Position numbers and translations under genes: made by a program
Part shown: positions 43,070-53,636 of the stretch, in pieces
Position numbering within the stretch: position 1 is the stretch's first letter
Layout of the letters: the number at the start of each line of letters is the position of its first letter
The notes under the pieces: model-generated
Told to the model about the DNA's origin: nothing
Database searches by the model: none
Seen by the model: the letters and a program-made list of their open reading frames with translations, nothing else
Assembly (NCBI RefSeq): GCF_947179165.1
Contig: NC_077245.1
Span: forward strand, 44,780,786-44,844,785
From: Solanum dulcamara
Taxonomy: Eukaryota > Streptophyta > Magnoliopsida > Solanales > Solanaceae
Reading direction: 5' to 3'
Length of the DNA: 64,000 nt

Positions 43070-44251
43070 GGAAAGAAATCCGACGACGAGCCCCTCATTT
43101 TCTTTACTATAAATATACACTTTACAGGCAATCGTTCAATGGAGTCCTTTTACGATGTTTGGGGGTAGATGAATCTACTCAAGCTATACAAGAAGCACAT
43201 TCTAGAGTATGTGGAGCACATCAATCTGGGCCAAAACTTTATTTTCATATAAAAAGGATGGGATATTACTCGCAAACCATGGTGAAAGATTGTCTAGATT
43301 ACGCCCGAAGATGTAAAGCTTGCCAATTCCATGCAATTTTTATACATCAACCTCCAGAAGTATTGCACCCAATTATTGCCTCATAGCCATTTGAAGCTTG
43401 GGGTTTGGATGTTGTTGGACCATGCCTAAGTCCTCTGGTGGACATTCGTACATCCTGGCTGCAACTGACTACTTCTCAAAATAGGTAGAAGTTGTTTCTT
43501 TTAGAGAAGTGAAGAAAGAGAATGTCGCTTACTTCATTTGAGTCAATATTATCTATCATTTTGATATTTCTCAATACATATTGCAGATAATGGCAAGACA
43601 TTTGATAACAAGTTAATGACAAAGATATGTGATCTTATTGGCTTCAAGCAACACAATTCCTCTATGTATTATACAGCTGCTAATGGTCTCGCAGAAGCAT
43701 TTAACAAGACACTCTGCAACTTGTTGAAGAAAGTTGTTTTCAAGTCTAAAAGAGATTGCCATGAAAGAATGGAAAAGGCTCTTTGGGCATATAGAACTAC
43801 GTATCGCACGCCAACACAAGCGACTCCTTATTCTCTTATTTATGGAGTTGAAGTAGTTCTTCCATTTGAGCATCAAATCCCATCATTATGCCTTACCATT
43901 CAAGAAGGACTCACTAATGAAGAAAATGCTTGGTTACGCCTGGAAGAATTAGAGGCTCTTGATGAAAAAAGACTAGAGGCCCAACAAAGTCTGGAATGTT
44001 ATCAAGCTCATCTAGCTTGATCTTTAAATAAGAAGGTTCGTTTGAGATGATTCCAAGTAGGTGATCAAGTTCTTATTGTAAGAAGGCCTATTATTACTTC
44101 TCATCGGTCTGGAAGAAAGTTCTTCGCTAAATGGGATGAACCATATGTGGTACAAGAAGTATACTCAAGTGGCGCTTACAAACTGGTTGACTCAGAAGGA
44201 TTTTTCATTAGCCCCATTAATGGAAAGTTCATAAAGAGATACTATCCTTGA
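43070..44251 (+). pseudogene. Element F integrase, broken
   Basis: N-terminal HHCC finger: AIQEAHSRVCGAHQSGPKLY, RMGYYSQTMVKDCLDYARRC and CKACQFHA (43159-43350). The core begins PFEAWGLDVVGP (first Asp, about 43387-43420) but soon shifts frame. It resumes as MTKICDLIGFKQHNSSMYYT, AANGLAEAFNKTLCNLLKK (catalytic Glu, about 43675-43735) and WAYRTTYRTPTQATPYSLIY. The C-terminal part runs through EPYVVQEVYSSGAYKL to YYP and TGA at 44249-44251. No chromodomain follows, as expected for Tat. Confidence 0.85.
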
Positions 44252-45175
44252 AGAAAAGAAACACGCTCCTTAAGGTACGAGTATAAACTGCATGTTACTC
44301 CTGGCCCGCAAAAGTATAAATTGTGCACGACATCAAAAAAAAAATGTCTGCTAGGTTAAACATCTCGAAAGAGGCGCCCTAGGCATAAGTTAGGACACAA
44401 AAAAATCACTCTTTCAGAACTATGTTATGACTTGATCCTCTTCACTGAGGTACATAGGCGCTTGGAAATACATTCTAAGTTCAGTCGCATGAGTATCTAA
44501 AAAACTCATAGTCTCTCTTGACCCTCTTCACCGTGGTCCGTGGAGCTTAGAGTTACACCCTAAGTTTAGTCTCATAAGTGCAAAAAAATAGGGAACGCTA
44601 TTATTTGAGAATCACGATGTTCTTGTAGATTGTCATATATAACATGTGAATTAGAGAAGGCCAATCAGGATAGAATTTGAATTGACTTTAAAGAAATATT
44701 CATACAAATTCGTAAAGCTATTAGCTATGATTATTGAACATGTTGTAATTCTATAAATCTTCTTTTTGGCTTTCCTACACTGAGATATGAGTATTTTTTT
44801 AATAAGATCATGCGAATATGAATCTGTCAGGTTTTCTGCATATGAAATTCATTTTTGAAGTTTGTTTAGAACAATCCTGGGGGACTTGATCTATAAATTT
44901 TGGATATGTTTTAAATTAAGAAGTTTGGTTTCTGATAAATTAATTCTCTCCTGGATTTGGTTCTCTCATACAATGATATATCTCTCGTACTATCGAAACA
45001 CACAAGGTATCGCAACTCTGAAGAAGAGGAAGTCAAATATCTAAAATAAACCATGATTCAATCATCAAAAAAAACACTTTTTATTAGCTCTTAAATTAGT
45101 AATTCAATAATCATGGTCATTAATCTCAATAATGAACGATTATACTCTTTGAGCAAGAACTATGTCTTTGACTTA

Positions 45176-45470
45176 GACGGTGTAAAGTGTTTGTCTTAGA
45201 CTATGTGATGCCTTTGACTCAGACGGTGTAAAGTCTTTTCCATAAATCATGTAAAGTCTTTGCCTCAGATGGTATAAAGTCTTTAGCTTGGACTATGTGA
45301 TATCTTTGATTCAGACGGTGTGAAGTCTTTGTCATAAATCATGTAAAGTCTTTGCCTGCATTTGATTCAATCGGTGTAAAGTCTTTGGCTTAGAATATAT
45401 GATGTATTTGATTCAATCGGTGTAAAGTCTTCATCAAAGATAATGTAAAATTATTGGCTCAAACAATGCA
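45176..45470 (+). repeat. ~23-bp tandem array in F 3' UTR
   Basis: The motif GTAAAGTCTTTG or a variant recurs at 45182, 45228, 45251, 45319, 45342, 45375 and 45422, with most steps near 23 or 46-47 bp. GACTCAGACG and CATAAATCAT alternate between copies, giving a roughly 46-bp higher-order unit. Confidence 0.8.
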
Positions 45471-45540
45471 GCACCTTTGACTCCAATAGAATAAAAGTTC
45501 ATTGCATATGAAGTAATATTTTCACTTGCAAAAAAAAAGT

Positions 45541-46200
45541 ACCTCGTATCTTGATGAACTCAGGAGTTTATGCAAAAAGGAGAATCAAAATTGCTAATGC
45601 CAATGATAAAAAAAAATAAAAGGAGAGAGTCTATTTATAGACAAATAGTGATGGTGAGGAAGTCCTTCTCCCAAAGTAACTATAATTACTTTTTGTGTTA
45701 GAACTTTAGTGGAATGGTACAAATTTATTCTCTCTACTAAAAAAAAAGTACCTTGTATCTTGATGAACTCAAGAGTGTATGCAAAAAGGAGCATCAAAAT
45801 TGTCAATGTCAATGATAAAAATAAATAAAAGGAGAGAGTCTATTTATAGAAAAATAGTAATAGTGAGGAAGTCCTTCTCCCAAACTAACTATAATTACTT
45901 TTTGGGTTAGGATTCTAGTGGAATGGTACAAATTTATTCTCTCCACTAAAGAAAATCTAAAAAAATGGCCTAAACAAAAAAAAACATGTATCTCGTATCT
46001 TGATGAACTCAAGAGTTTATGCAAAAAGGAGCATCAAAATTATCAATGCCAATAATAAAAATTAACAAAAGGAGAGAGTCTATTTATAGACAACTAGTGA
46101 TGGTGAGGAAGTCATTTTCTCAAAGTAACTATAATTACTTTTTGGGTTAGAACTCTAGTGGAATGGTACAAATTTATTCTCTTCAAAAAAAAATTGCGGC
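45541..46200 (+). repeat. Three tandem units of ~210-240 bp in F 3' UTR
   Basis: Units begin ACCTCGTATCTTGATGAACT at 45541, 45750 and 45990 (steps 209 and 240). Each includes GAGAGAGTCTATTTATAGA and GTGGAATGGTACAAATTTAT. The length difference comes from the A-rich junctions. Confidence 0.93.
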
Positions 46201-46326
46201 CCAGACAATAAAAAAAGGGAGGAGAAGAAATTACCTTATATTGTGCTCCCTCGTTGTGGTTTGCAACACTGTAATTGATGCGAAATATGAAAAACATATC
46301 TTTATTTATAGAGATGGTTGCTGTGG

Positions 46327-46331
46327 AAGTA
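46327..46331. repeat. Target site duplication of E, left
   Basis: AAGTA; repeated at 55962-55966. Confidence 0.94.
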
Positions 46332-48642
46332 TGTCACGCCCCGAGAGGGTACCCTAGACGTAACTGGCACCCAAAGGCCATTTCTGACCTCCAAGCGAAC
46401 CACCTGGTCCAGTCACACATTCATTCAATCACATTCTCTTAGCGGAAACTCAATTAATGAAATACTATTCGCAATATGAGGGCTGAAGGCCAAGCATTTA
46501 TCAACCCAACAATAAAAATAATAAGACTCCTCGAATTAACCGTTCAACCTCCCCACACTCCAGTCTATGAAGCCTCTATCCAAGTCTAAAAGGTGCCAAT
46601 GACAAGTCCATGCTACCAACAATCAAAATAAAAGAAAGGACAACAAAACTATACAAGAAGGCTCAATATCCTCCGGGAACTAGGAGGACTCACCAACTGG
46701 TTGGAAGTGTATGTGGATCTTCAACGGAGCGCCGGTTGATGATCTCTAGTACCAGTCTCTGCATCATTAAACGATGCAGGCCAAACGGCATCCGTACATG
46801 GAATATACGAGTATGTAAAATGGCCGGAGGAAACAACATCAAGGAAACATCAATATCAACTCAGGATCTTAACTCGTATACATATACATAATAACTCACT
46901 CCAGTGCCCTAAGTCTAACAAGAATAGTTTAGACCGGACCAAATCTCATGTCACTTAACTCAACTGACTCGGAGTACTATCAAGACCTAAATGGGAGTTT
47001 CTCTTATCCGACAACCATCACTTATGAGCCAGTGACAATACAACAAAACGACGTTGTTGCCGCGCCCGTTCATACTTTGCCAAGGTATGAATGAATCAAA
47101 CACTCATGGATCCAATCCAACCAAGTCCTATAATGTCAGGACAAAACTCTCGGGGAAGCATCCGACTTTAACGGTTCAACCCCCCTATGTTTGGCAACAC
47201 AAGTATTGGGTTTGAGTATGGACTATACTCTTGCCCAATTCGGTGCTCGATACTCCTCCCATGACTCCATGCTCATAAAACTCCTCCAATCAACTCATAT
47301 CGACAAGTTTCATTACAACCTTGTCAACTCATCACTCTACCATGATCAAATCTCTCTCAATCATACTATCCGATCAATCTCAATCATACCTTTCAAAAGA
47401 AATTTAAAAGCACATTTATAGCAATGTATAGATATAACCAATCATTTACTCTATCCATTTGAGAGATCTTTGAGACTCATCACAACTCAAGACTTTAAAA
47501 TCAACACTTTATAATAAGCAACACTTCTTAAGAAAATAACATCTTTTATCATGATCCACATAATTAAGAAGATCAATAAAACATATTTAACAACTCATCT
47601 TCATCAACTCATACTCACATAAAGGCTCATTTTAGGAACTTCTTAGCTCAACAACATCAACACATATAGGATCAAATAAATAGGGGACAAAGTTCATACA
47701 AGCATAAACCATACCAAGAAACTCTATTTTCATGAACATCTAACCTCAAAGCAAGAGTAGGGCACATGGGTGGACTCAACCCATGTTTTAGATAGCCTTA
47801 CATACCTTAGTGAAGACTTGAATAAAACCTTGGTGTTGGGTCTTCAATGGAGGACTCAAATCTTGAAGCTCTTGGAACTCTTCTTGTTGGAAATGGAGAA
47901 GAAGAAGAAGTAGAAGAGAGAGAGAGAGAGAAGAACTCCTAGGACTTTTTTCTAAAGAGAGAGTGGGGGCTGAAAAATGTGTTCCCAAATGACCAAGGGG
48001 AATACATATATAACTTGGGTAAGTTCCCAAATTACCCCTCCTCAAAAGGTCTGAAAATAGGCAAAAATGCACCTGGCGCGATAGTGGCGCATCGCACCAT
48101 TGCAGCGCCAGGCTGAATACGCCTAAAACCTGCACATATCATAGTGGCGCGCTACTCCAGAGACCAAACTACTGAGGCATGTTTCTAGCGCGATAGTGGC
48201 GCGTTGCGCCACTACGACGACAAGCCCAGATTTCCAATAGTTGAACCCCAGGCCTGAAAATCTTTGTTTTTCTCGCTCATCTTAGGATCGCCAAACCTTT
48301 CGACTCCGAACTCCAAAAGTTACATTCTTGGTGGCATTGGAAAGAAGACTCAATGACCTTTAATTTATTGGGTCGTGGGCTACCGAGATTATCGTCTTTC
48401 AAAAGATAGGGTCGTTAGAAGTCGACCCTTTATGCGAACTCCTACCCAAACTTAGCCACGACGAATCTTTTGGATTTAATTTTATCCTAGGGGTCCTTCA
48501 TGACCCCACCTCACCTCTAACGCTGCTCAAATTCTCAAAGACTCATCTCAACTCATGCATACGCTCCTTAATACTCGAGTGCGACCCTACCCGTATATAA
48601 GAAGGGTTTGAATTCTAGGGAAAATTTTTGAGGGGTGTTACA
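46332..48642 (-). repeat. 3' LTR of element E (left)
   Basis: Plus-strand text starts TGTCACGCCCCGAGAGGGTA and ends GGGGTGTTACA. It pairs with 53637-55961; in the first 119 bases I count about ten differences. A three-unit palindromic array lies at 48071-48231. Confidence 0.94.
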
Positions 48643-48657
48643 TTATCTCCCCCTTGG
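48643..48657 (-). other. Polypurine tract of E
   Basis: Minus strand CCAAGGGGGAGATAA, immediately before the 3' LTR. Confidence 0.85.
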
Positions 48658-48786
48658 AATCATTCGTCCTCGAATGACGAGTGGCTAGGAATAGACTCAG
48701 GGTACTAATCACAATCAACATTCAGTCATTCAATCAATCAAATTTTCAAATAATTATCAATCAAAACGCAAAATGCACTAATGAAT

Positions 48787-49246
48787 TCAAGGTAAGGAAA
48801 TGTCGTTACCTTCAACATTCTCCTCGGTAGGCACAAATAGATGGAGATATTTAGATCTCATGGCTTTCTCCGCTTCTGATGTGGCTTTCTCAACAATTTG
48901 ATTTCTCCACAGGACCTTTATTGAGGCGACCTCTTTGTTCCTCAATTTGTGAATTTGGCGATCAAGAATTTGGATCGGAACTTCTTCATAGGATAAGCTA
49001 TCCTTAATTCCAACACTATCAATAGGAACTACCAACGAGGGATCGCCCAATCACTTTTTCAACATCAAAACGTGGAACACCGGATGAATAGAAGCTAACT
49101 CCGAGGGTAACTCCAACTCATAAGCAACACTCCCAATCCGCCTCAAAATATGGTAAGGACCAATATATCGAGGACTGAGCTTTCCTTTCCTTCCAAACCT
49201 TATAACTCCCTTCATGGGTGATACTTTGGGCTGCCTTTAGCCTATC
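48787..49246 (-). pseudogene. Element E integrase end and chromodomain
   Basis: The GPY/F region lies at about 49200-49060 in another frame ([24 protein letters not shown]). The open part (49050-48787) reads GDPSLVVPIDSVGIKDSLSY, EEVPIQILDRQIHKLRNKE, VASIKVLWRNQIVEKAT, SEAEKAMRSKYLHLF, ending at a stop at 48787. This is the divergent chromodomain of Tekay-type elements; here it is uninterrupted. Compared with A it keeps ILDRQ. A frame shift separates it from the integrase core. Confidence 0.8.
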
Positions 49247-49997
49247 TTAGATAACTCTCACCTTCTCCATGGCTTGGTGAACAAGGTCAGGCCCAATCAA
49301 CTCAGCCTCACCAACTTCAAACCACCCAATAGGAGATCTACACCTCCTCCCATACAAAGCTTCATAAGGAGCCATTTGAATGCTTGCATGATAACTATTA
49401 TTATATGCAAACTCTATGAGAGGTAAGTGGTTATCCCAACTTCCCTTGAAGTTAAGTACACACTCCCTCAACATATCTTCCAATTTCTGGATGGTGCGCT
49501 CTGCCTGGCCATCTATTTGAGGATGGAAGGATGTACTCAAGTTCACCTTCGAACCTAACCCCTTCTGAAAAGATCTCCAAAATTGGGAAGTGAATTGAGC
49601 TCCTCTGTCTGAGATGATAGACAAAGGGACCCCATGCAATCTAACAATCTCTTATATATACAACTTTGCATAATCTTCTGCAGTGTCAGTAGTCTTAACC
49701 GCCAAAAAGTGAGCTGATTTTGTCATTCTATCCACAATCACCCAAATGGAATCATGTTGCTTTCGGGACTTCGGCAAGCCTGTAATAAAGTTCATGTTGA
49801 TCATCTCCCATTTCCATTCTGGAATTCCTATGTTTTGGGCTAAACCACATGGCCTTTGATGCTCAACCTTCACCTGTTGGCAATTCGGGCACTCGGAAAC
49901 AAATTCCGCAATATCCCTCTTCATCCCACTCTACCAATAGATTTCCCTCAAGTTATGGTACATTTTTGTGGAGCCTGGATGAATAGAGTATCTAGAA
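49247..49997 (-). pseudogene. Element E integrase core
   Basis: Two open stretches in one frame. 49924-49652 encodes MKRDIAEFVSECPNCQQVKV, the end of the zinc finger, then EWKWEMINMNFITGLPKSRK, where the first catalytic Asp is Asn (usually MDF), and IWVIVDRMTKSAHFLAVK. After a stop, 49639-49247 encodes HGVPLSIISDRGAQFTSQFW with the second Asp, FHPQIDGQAERTIQKLEDML with the Glu, and [20 protein letters not shown]. The first Asp to Asn change makes it inactive even without the stops. Confidence 0.88.
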
Positions 49998-51134
49998 CTA
50001 CGCTTCGGCCATAATCCCCTCTCGAACATCATCGACATCAGGTACACACAATCTATTTCGGTACCTCAACACACCATCTCCCCCTTTGGTGAAAACCATC
50101 ACCCCTTGTTTGTGAACAACTTCCTTCAGCCGGAGGAGGATGGGATCCTGATCTTGTTTCTCCTTTACCTCTGCTACAAGTAAGGACGTGGCCCCATATT
50201 GAATGTTTACTCTACTTTCATTGTTCTCTTTGAGTTGAACTCCCAATCGGGCTAATCGATGTACCTCCTTCGCCAATTCCCTCTTTCCCTTTTCCACATA
50301 GGCAGTGCTACCTATGGATAACCTGCTAAGAGCATCACCAATGACATTAGCTTTACCTGGATGGTAGAGGATGCTCATGTCGTAGTCCTTGATTAGCTCA
50401 AGCCATCTTCTTTGCCTCAGGTTGAGTTCCTTCTGGCTGAAGATATATTGCAGGCTCTTGTGATCGGTGAATACATCAACATGCACTCCATACAAGTAGT
50501 GGCGCCAAATTTTAAGCGCGAACACCACAGCTGCCAGCTCAAGGTCATGAGTTGGGTAATTCTTGTCATAAACCTTAAGCTGTCTCGAAGCATAGGCTAT
50601 CACCTTTCTCCTCTACATCAGTACATAGCCCAACCCGATTTTAGATGCATCACAATAGACCACAAAGACCTCTATCCCATCGGGCAGAGTCAAGACAGGA
50701 GCAGTGGTTAGCTTGGCCTTCAGTTTCTGGAAACTCTCCTCACAAGCATCGGACCATTGGAACTTAGCCTTCTTTTGGGTCAGCTTAGTCAATAGTGATG
50801 ATATGGATAAGAATCCCTCTACAAACCTTCTATAATACCCGGCCAAACCCAGGAAGATCCTTATCTCTGTCAGGGATGTGGGTCTGGGCCAATTCTTTAC
50901 TGCCTCAATCTTCTGAGCATCAACCTGAATACCATCTCCAGATATAATGTGGCCTAAGAAGGCCACTGATGCAAGCCAAAATTCACATTTAGAGAACTTT
51001 GCATACAATACCTGGTCCCTCAAAGTTTGTAAAACGACTCTAAGATGATAGGCGTGCTCATTTTCATTCTTGGAGTAGACCAAAATATCATCTATGAATA
51101 CAATCACAAACATATCAAGATATGGTTTAAACAC
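49998..51134 (-). pseudogene. Element E RT C-terminal half and RNase H
   Basis: Continuous frame with one stop between 50613 and 50603. The first part has the catalytic FIDD at 51098-51087 in [20 protein letters not shown], then [19 protein letters not shown] and [15 protein letters not shown]. RNase H motifs: [17 protein letters not shown] before the stop, then [40 protein letters not shown] and [17 protein letters not shown]. All acidic residues of RNase H seem present. This half is cut off from the N-terminal half of RT by the TGA at 51137-51135. Confidence 0.9.
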
Positions 51135-52235
51135 TCAGTTCATGAGATCCATGAAAGCTGTGGGGGCATTAGTCAACCCGAAGGACATTACCAAAAATTC
51201 AAAGTGGCCATAACAAGTACGAAAAGCAGTCTTCAGAATATCACATTCCCTCACCTTCAACTGATGGTAGCCGGATCTCAAGTCTATCTTTGAGAAACAC
51301 GTGGCACCCTGAAGCTGATCAAATAAATCATCTATTCTAGGGAAAGGGTATTTGTTCTTTACAGTGACCTTATTCAGCTGCCTGTAGTTAATACACATTC
51401 TAAGGGACCCATCTTTCTTTCGAACAAATAGGACTGGAGCTCCCCATGGTGAGACACTCGGCCTAATAAATCCCTTATCTAATAAGTCTTTTAACTGCTC
51501 CTTCAACTCTCTTAACTCAGTTGAGGCCATTCTATATGGAGGAATTGAGATAGACTGGGTATCAGGAAGAATATCAATCCCAAAGTCAATCTCCCTATCA
51601 GGAGGGACTCCAGGCATATCTTCAGGAAAGACATCCGGAAACTCATTGACAATCAAAACCGACTCAAGGGATGGAGACTCAATGCTGTCATCTTTCACTC
51701 GGACAATGTGATAAACACACCCTTTTGAGATTAGCTTCCTGGCCCTAAGGTATGAAATAAACTTACCCTTAGGCGCAACAGGACTACCCTTCCACTCTAT
51801 GACAGCCTCATTCGGGAATTTGAACGTGACAATCTGAGTTCTATAATCAATAGAGGCATAACAGACATAGAGCCAGTCCATGCCAAGGATCATGTCAAAA
51901 TCAACCATGTCCAACTCAACTAGGTCGGCCAAGGTATCCTTGTGATAAATGGACACAATGCAATCTTTATAGACTCTCTCAGCTAAGACAGAATCACCGA
52001 TAGGAGTGGCCACACTAAAAGGCTCAAGAAGACGTTCAGGAATTTTATTTAATTTACTTGTCACATAAGGAGTCACAAAAGATAGTGTGGCACCCAGATC
52101 CATCAATACAAAACAATCAAAAGAAGAGACTCGAATCATACCCGTCACGACATTTGGAGAGTTCTCCTGGTCTTGGCGACTACCCATGGCATATAGGCGG
52201 TTTGTACCTCCACTCGTACCTGAAGTAGTGACCCT
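51135..52235 (-). pseudogene. Element E protease and RT N-terminal half
   Basis: The longest open frame in the window (350 codons from the ATG at 52187). Protease: [20 protein letters not shown] (catalytic Asp present; the next residue is Leu where A has Pro) and [18 protein letters not shown]. Linker: [77 protein letters not shown], and [17 protein letters not shown]. It ends FMDLMN then TGA, where a Trp codon is expected; element A has a stop at the same codon. The frame extends upstream of the ATG to the TAG at 52238-52236. Confidence 0.9.
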
Positions 52236-53419
52236 CTAATTACCCCTAGCTGGTGGTATGGTGGTAGAGAACTAGGCTCTGTTCCCCCATGCTGGACACT
52301 CTTTTAGAAAATGGTCCATTTGGTCGCATTTATAACAACCAACCCTTCCCGCTCTGCATTCTCCCAAGTTGAGTCTACCACACTTGCCGCATGGTGGCTT
52401 CCCCCTCGAACCTTGACTTACACTAGCCTGGGATTGAGAACCCTGGGCTCTGAAATTCTGGTGACCTTGTCCCTGCCGATCATACCTGTTCTACGGCATC
52501 GGTGCACTGGCGGTAGATGAGGCATAGTTGGAAGGCCTCTTCTGGAAGAAGGACCTGTTGCCCTTGATTTGCCTCTGCTCATTCTCATGCCCAGCTGATC
52601 TTGCCTTTTTGCTCAGATGCTCCTCTCTGTCTTTCCTCTTCTCCTTTTCCACCTGTTGGGCGTACACCATTAACCTTGAAATATCCATATCGGAGATTAA
52701 TAACGTCGCATTGCATTCCTTCTTCACATGTCTCCCCAAACCGGAGACAAACTTCCTCATCTTTGACCTCGTATCTGGGGTCATTTTAGGAGCATACCTG
52801 GACAGCTGGATGAACTTCAGGCCGTACTCCTTAACAGTCATACCCTCCTACTTCAAATTCACAAATTCTTCCACTTTCACTTCCCTCAATTCTCGGGGAA
52901 AGAAGTGGTTAAGAAAGGCTCCCTCAAATTCATCCCACCTAGCAGGTTCGGCATCCTCGCCCCTACCTTGTTCCCATTGGTTATACCAAATGTTTGCCAC
53001 ATTATTGAGTTGATAAGACACCAACTCAACCGCCTCAATTTCCGTAGCATGCATAGCTTTTAGAATTTTCCACATCTCATCAAAAAGTTTTGGGGATCTT
53101 CATCCACCTTAGAACCCGTGAATGCCGGTGGATTTATCCTCAGAAAGTCTCTAATTCTAGTGGCAGCAGATGGCTTTTGGGAGCTAGAGCTAAGAGTCGG
53201 CGAATTCTGATTACCACTTCGGGCAGCCATTAGTTGTGTGAGCATTGCAATTACCCCTCAAAATTCTGCCTCTGATGTGGGTGCAGGTGGAGTAGATGGA
53301 ACTTGGGGTGCCTCTGAGTATCTCGCAGGTCGGCCTCTAGCCCTTGCCGGGCGTGCCTTGGACTGGGGCATCTCTGCGTTATCAACATTCCTCTGTCTAG
53401 CAGTACGTTTTGGAGGCAT
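52236..53419 (-). pseudogene. Element E gag, broken
   Basis: Start ATG at 53419-53417 (MPPKRTARQRNVDNAEMPQS). A TGA near 53250 replaces an Arg codon (EAEF then stop, then GVIAMLTQLMAARSG). A one-base shift occurs near 53080. The capsid region follows: YQLNNVANIWYNQWEQGRGE and FFPRELREVKVEEFVNLK. Then come TVKEYGLKFIQLSRYAPKMT and the QQVEKEKRKDREEHLSKKA segment that A has lost. The knuckle near 52350-52310 reads CRAGRVGCYKCDQMDHF, closer to consensus than in A. A TAG near 52491 replaces Gln. It ends at the shared TAG 52238-52236. Confidence 0.86.
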
Positions 53420-53422
53420 TAT

Positions 53423-53449
53423 CTGTAATGTATAAACGCACGAATTAGA
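53423..53449 (-). promoter_or_regulatory. Putative branch point and splice acceptor before E gag
   Basis: Minus strand: TCTAAT (53449-53444) then ATTACAG ending at 53423, with the gag ATG 3 nt further. It matches element A in arrangement. The donor AAG then GTATGTAAGG lies in the 5' LTR (GT at 55126-55125), implying a 1704-nt intron. Confidence 0.48.
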
Positions 53450-53620
53450 AAGGGAGTTTCATAGAGTTTAACTCCATCGCACGAATTCAGAGTATGAAGG
53501 AAGTGAAATAATTCCTAATGTCTCATATCCTCCTGATTATAAGTGTAGTGCACAACACACCCATAAGCAAGACTCTACTAGACACAGCTTCATAGACTCC
53601 CTAGGACACTTGAACTCTGT

Positions 53621-53632
53621 GCTCTAATACCA
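53621..53632 (-). other. Primer binding site of E
   Basis: Minus strand TGGTATTAGAGC, one change from the iMet site, 4 nt (AACA) from the LTR end, exactly as in A. Confidence 0.88.
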
Positions 53633-53636
53633 TGTT

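Larger units (their letters stand above)
44252..46331 (+). other. Element F 3' untranslated region, left part
   Basis: Non-coding sequence after the integrase stop. It carries the AGGCGCCCTAGGCATAAGTTAG-like block (about 44376-44396) often seen downstream of Tat integrase, then two tandem arrays listed separately. Element E interrupts it at 46332. Confidence 0.75.

Noticed and set aside
45594..46297. Three similar minus-strand open frames (about 60-72 codons)
   Set aside because: They repeat because they lie in the three tandem units of the F 3' UTR; nothing suggests translation.
52528..53013. 161-codon open frame (+)
   Set aside because: Antisense of the E gag; the minus strand shows real gag motifs.
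48787..53419. Element E as an intact, autonomous element
   Set aside because: At least four stops, frame shifts near 53080, 50000 and 49100, and an Asn in place of the first integrase Asp.
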